A stretch of DNA of 64,000 nt from assembly GCF_022581195.2 (NCBI RefSeq), contig NC_061467.1:1488001-1552000 (forward strand), in the 5' to 3' direction. Source of the DNA: Helicoverpa zea (taxonomy: Eukaryota > Arthropoda > Insecta > Lepidoptera > Noctuidae). The position numbers were made by a program, and so were the translations under genes. This document shows, in pieces, positions 51,601-57,600 of the stretch. Each line of letters begins with the position of its first letter. The first letter of the stretch is position 1. Under the pieces are notes generated by a model. That model saw only the letters and a program-made list of their open reading frames with translations, searched no databases and had not been told where the DNA came from.

Positions 51601-54600
51601 TGTGTTTATGAAGAATAATTTAAGAGGAATAGTTGCATTTCCGAAGTTGCTGTGATGTCTTAGTTGCTATTCACCACTTTACTTCTTGTGTTATCGATTC
51701 TCAATAACGCTATAACTCGTGCCCGGCTTCAAAAAGACATATTAATGCAATTGTCCCGCATCATAACTGAACTCCAATCATCCATACGGAAAATACATTA
51801 AAAGCATACAGTTCACCTAAAAATACGTAATTTAAACCTGGCCTTGATATTGTTCCTCCAGCGGAACGGAAGCACTTCATACATTAGTGGACATTGTGAC
51901 TACATACACCGGTGCACGACAGGAGCCCAGTGCAAGCATTCATCACGTTGACAACAGTTATGTAACACTCAAGGACATTACTTACCTGGTTTCATTAAAT
52001 TGTCGCTTTGTAGGAACACTTAGGTATGTCTATGGCCGAATATCATTTTTGTAAATTCGGAATATTACACCCATTTGTACGGGGAATGCACTATTGTCTT
52101 TTACGAACATTAGGTACTCGTTAGGACTTTGCGAGGGTCTAAGCTATTTAACTTACGTTTTTCCTGGTATACTCCACTATCAAAGAAGACGGATCACAAT
52201 CCATACAAAATTGCCCCACGTCCTATAACAATGTGACGTATCTCAAAGACACTAAAAAGCAAAAAAAAAAAACTATTTTTAGGTGCATCGGCCTAGAAGT
52301 CGGTGTCTTATGGATGTTACTAAGTTAATTTTGCCACCGACTTCTAGGCCGATGCTCCTAAGAATAGTTTTTTTTTTTTTGCTTTTCAGTGTTTTTGGGA
52401 GTCGGTTTTATTTTATTGTAAAATGTTTTTTTTTTTTTAATTTTGGCTTTTCGTCCATATAAGTGGAAAGTTCTCATCAATACGAATAATATAAGCCCAA
52501 ACGCGAGGTAGTTCACATATTCAGTTGTCGAGTTCCCTCGCCCTGCTTTCGTCTTCATCATCAGGTCAGCTCCAAACCTTCACTGTTGCATATTGTTATA
52601 AGACATACACCTTATAGTCATGTTTTATATCCTGCGCATGCCTACAACTTTCAAAAGTTGCCCTGGATTTCTCAGGGTTTCCATCATCAGATCCTGACCT
52701 GATGATTATGGGACCACCTGTGAGGTATACCCTATCAAACAAAAAATAATTTAATAAAATAGTCCATAAATAGTCCTATGAACGATGTTTTCTTAACAGC
52801 GCCTGAACAATCTTTAAAGCAATTTTTTCGTATGAAGGTGTAAAAAAAATTAATTAGAGAGTATGCCATATTTTTTTGAACATTTTTATCTTTTTTTTTT
52901 GAGATACGTCACATTGTTATATTAAATAGAAAACATACTGTACAATTTCAAAACACACAGAACAGAAGCAGAAAATTTGTCTATAAATAAACTAATTTCA
53001 GGAAAATAAGCAATAAAATTAAAGTTTGTAATAAATAACCTACCTAATCCTAAACAATGGTTAATAACCCACGTGCTCGTGAGATGACAAATTACCCCTG
53101 TGCTTATTGACTTACTACAGTAAAATTGTAAACAGAAATTCTCATTAGGATTTAGAATAACAACTTTAAGCAAAAACAGCAACGAACAGAAACAGATATT
53201 CACAATTTGTACTACAGTAGGCATCCATGTTCACGCACCTAACTTAGCGATGCTTCAGATACCGAATTAAGAAATTCACAGTATCCTATTTCTTTCCTAA
53301 AATATGTATCTACCACGGAGAAAACTTCAGGCTAGCCAAGATACATTGATGCAATCGACTTTCTGAAAAGGTTTCGGTGTGGAAGGATGCGGACTACCCA
53401 AGACGTTCTACTGACAACATTGGACAGCAATTGTTTGCTATGTTAATAAACCGACTAACTAACATCTACCTGTTTGCAGCGGAGCCGCCACCGCTGGTGA
53501 ATGTGACAGTCCACGCGTCCACGATCCTGGCGCTGATCCTGTGGAACGTGGCCGGCGATGGCGGCCATCCTATCATAGACTTCACCGCACAGTATCGCTC
53601 GGCTGCACCTGTTAACGGCAGCTTGGAGCCCTGGAGACCAATCAGTCCCAACCACATCAGTCCTAATTCGGTAAACGAGGATTTTATTAAAGTTATCTTT
53701 GTGCATATCATGCTTTGGTGGCCATCCTATCATAGACTTCACCGCACAGTATCGCTCGGCTGCACCTGTTAACGGCAGCTTGGAGCCCTGGAGACCAATC
53801 AGTCCCAACCACATCAGTCTTAATTCGGTAAACAAAGATTTTTGTTTAATCTGCCATGATTTTACTTAGGCATTCAAACCTGACAACTTCTCAACAAATC
53901 CTGCTATAGCGGCCATCTCATCACAGGCTTCGGTTCTAATGCGGTAAACGAGGAATCTCTTACAAGTTTTCTATGATTCGTGATATTACTAAGATAGTAC
54001 ATTTTAAAAGCATTCCAAAAGTAAACATTGTACGATACGGTTTGAAAGAGTTACCGCAGTCCTAGAACCGAAAGCGCAGCCAAAGGGATTCTGTTTAATA
54101 CAGTGGAAGAAAACACGGTTACAGATACTTACAGAAACAACTGTTCCTAAAACTGAAATCTTACTTAGCTAGAGCTGTGATTAATCTATTTCGAATCTGT
54201 TTCCAGCGCCAAGTAGACGTGTATCACCTAGATACGAACGCTTCGTACTGGTTCCGAGTGTGGGCCACCAATGCTCTGGGGCCTGGCCCTCCGGTAGAGG
54301 TGCTTGCTACCACGCTGTACAGCGACCAGGAGGCTGGTGAGTTTATATATTTACTATAATTTATTTTAAGGAAGGCTTACAGTCTTGTAACATCATTTCG
54401 ATACTAAGTACATATAGGTAAACTTATCGCTAATAACAAGCTCCCACGATATAAAATTTATACCCCATGTAAAGTAATTATTGACTTTACAATACTATAT
54501 TGAGGTATATGCAAATGTACTCTTTGGTTGAGATTTTGTACTGATGTAAATCCAAAGCGGTCCCATGTGGGCGCCAAAACTTTGAGGAACTTTTCTTCAG

Positions 54601-57600
54601 TCCCATGGTGGGCGCCAATAATAGAAAGTTACTTTTTGTTGTTTCATGTTTGGAAGTGTAATTATACATTTTGGAAATCCTCTCAACGATATTTATTATT
54701 CATCATTTCAATTTCACTTCTTCGTCTTTACGTGGGCGTCACATACATGAAAGTTAATATGTATTTGGGATTATGTTACGTAAGCAAATATTTTTCAGTA
54801 ATCGCTTAAAATCGCAGATTTTATTTATCTATGTCCCTGATATCTAACTGATGAACAGTATGTCTGCAATAAAGGTTTTTTTGTAATTAACGCGATTTGC
54901 GCACTTTTTAAAAACAGTTAGGACTATTCTACAGGGGCACATATCCCGTTCCAAGACCCGATCGCGTATATATAACAGACATCATCACCAACAAATGTAA
55001 ACATGTCGGCCATCAATTCCAGAGCTGTACAAGCACTTCTTCAGCGGCGCCGAACAGTTCGACACGCGCACGTGGGTGGCGGCCGTGTGCGTGGTGATGG
55101 GCACTCTGCTGGTGCTGGCGGCCGGCACGTGCGCCGTGCTGTGCCGCGAGTGGCGCCGACACGGTGAGCCTGCTGTCTAGCGTCCGATGAAGCGCCTTTA
55201 CTTCTTGTGGCGCTAGGGGAATTAGGGAGTAGGGAATGTAGGAGGCGTTGTTGACCAAAGAAGCTTGTAGGTTTTACTGGAGGAAAACTTTTGGGTTCAA
55301 ATTATGAGGGTGACTAGGTGATCCTTTTTATGGCGCTAGGGGATATGAAACTTAGGTTGTAGGGAATGTAGATGGCGTTTGAACAAGAAGCTTGTAGGTC
55401 TGACTGAGGTGGGGGGGACACGCTGCTGGTGCTGGCGGCCGGCACGTGCGCCGTGCTGTGCCGCGAGTGGCGCCGACATGGTGAGCCTGTTGTGTAGCGT
55501 CCGATGAAGCGCCTGTACTTCTTGTGGCGCTAGGGAGCTTAGGAAGTAGGGAATGTAGGTTGTAGGTGGCGTTGTCGACCGAGCTTAGGGGTCTCTTACT
55601 GGAGGGGATCGTTAAAATTGGGTGTAAATGGATGTGGGTTTAAGGGTGCATCTACACGGTGCAAGTAGCTTGCGCATGTTGAGCCATTGCTCAGGTTACA
55701 TGCATGTTACGAAACGTGCGGGTCCAGCCACTGGCGCATGTACCAAAGCAAAATACCCACTCACGTCACTCACGTCACTTGCGCATTTTAACTTGCCCCA
55801 GCTACATGCACTGTGTAGAAACACCCCAAAGGAGATAAAGTTGGAGTTTGTGTGTACCTATAAAATGTCAGAGCTAATGGTTTTGCAAAAGATCTAAATA
55901 TTTTTACGTTTGCCTCCAGTTATGCCTACAAGCTTCTTCATACCCAGATGCATTGATATCCCTTAACTGACAGGGTTCGATTGAAAATCAGGAACAGTTG
56001 ACCACCAGTTTGGATAAGGAATCTTTCGGTACCAAATTTAAGAAATGTCCATGTAATTGGGTTTCAGTCTTACCAAGTCTATTGCAACAAAGTTTGAAAA
56101 TTTATCAACTGTGAATAGGGATAATACCTATATAAAAATAATACCTTCGATTTGATCTATAGTTGATCGATCAAACATCACTAAAAACTTGTTCAAATGA
56201 CTTGTAAGACTGAAAGGTTCGACGATCATAGCGCTCAATTTAGTTAACCTATCATTCCATTGATAAAAAATAGAATAGATATTTATTGAATGACCGTACG
56301 GACATTGAAATGTCGGTCGATACCAAGGTTTGATATTAGCAATAAAAAGATAATTATTATTATTAGCATTTATGATATAGGCTTAGTAAATTGTAGGCAA
56401 ACAGATGAACAATAATTAAATAATTTATCGTTTGATTAAAACGTCAATTTTGTAGGGTATTATATAAGATGATAGGACTATATTTATATATTTAATTAAA
56501 ATTCGTAAAAAAAATATCAGATTTTACCAATCATCTGATTCTTACGTCAAAATTTAAATCTTTTATTAAGGAGTTGAAATTATTCCTATCGTTGCAATAA
56601 TTCAACGCTTAGATTTAAATTCTAGCATAATATAAACGTTCAATAATAAATTAATAATAATATAGACTTGAAAGCACAATTTTTCACTATTAAAGCACAC
56701 TTTGGAATTTTCAAATAATAAAGCATTATTAATTATGCAAAATTCTAATAAAATTATAAGTATTTATAGTGCCAATTATATAAATAAAAAAACTGAAATA
56801 TTTAAAAAATCTTCCAAATTAAAAACTCAATAATTAGAATAGATTTTGATAAAATAAAAATAAAAGAAATGGTACAAAAATAATAATTTTGGTACGTTCA
56901 CTCTCTATAGTTTCTACTCTACGCGATTGGTGCTGTGCAAATTGATATTGTTACTAATTATTAATATAAATAATACCAAAAAGCAATTGATTGAATCTCG
57001 CTTTAAGTAGTTACCTATTGCTGTAATGTTGCTTAGGGTTTACTGTTTTTTAGGTAAATTAGGTAAGTCGTTGGGAAGTGTTGCACTGTTTTTGTATGCA
57101 TTTTCCACGCTCAATCAAATAAAAGAAAAAAAAAATCTCACTTTTAAAAAGATTTATAGTCAAAATTTTATAAGTACTCAATTTTTTATTAGCATTCAAT
57201 ATCATTTTGAAGCTCACATAGTAAAAAATATATACTCAAAAAATAGTAGGTATACTATTTATTTTATACAATTTGATACATGTCGAGTTTATTCGACTAT
57301 GATCAAATCAATCACATTCAAAAAAACAAGTGATGTTCTCATCGATATCTTTTCTAATTTTAGTTAGTTTAAGTAAACCAAGAGACAAACATTTGTCCCT
57401 AAGCATGGAATTGTGCATACAATAATACTAGACGTGGAACTTCCCAACAAAATACTAGTATACGGACCAATATAACTAACTACAGGACGTCAATTACAAC
57501 AATAGAACTATAAAAAAGGTTGAATGTTGTTCCTACCATAAACAACTATGTATCCATTCAACCTCCTTTGATAATCAACTATTGTCTATACTTCGCTGTG

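Larger units (their letters stand above)
36274..53479 (+). other. intron 3 of the Ig/FN3 gene (17.2 kb)
   Basis: A phase-1 intron between the Ig and FN3 domains, a common position between extracellular modules. It contains many repeats (listed). The stretches 39910-41900, 42220-43600, 45300-48800 and 50640-52200 show no exon or repeat I can support, apart from short decayed MITEs and one hydrophobic open frame at 40346-40711. Confidence 0.85.

Noticed and set aside
53455..53835. Two minus-strand frames opposite the FN3 exon
   Set aside because: They are antisense shadows of exon 4 and its partial copy. Their internal repetition comes only from that duplication.
57026..57367. 113-codon plus-strand frame
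   Set aside because: It lies in extremely AT-rich sequence and has biased Ile/Lys/Phe composition without any domain.
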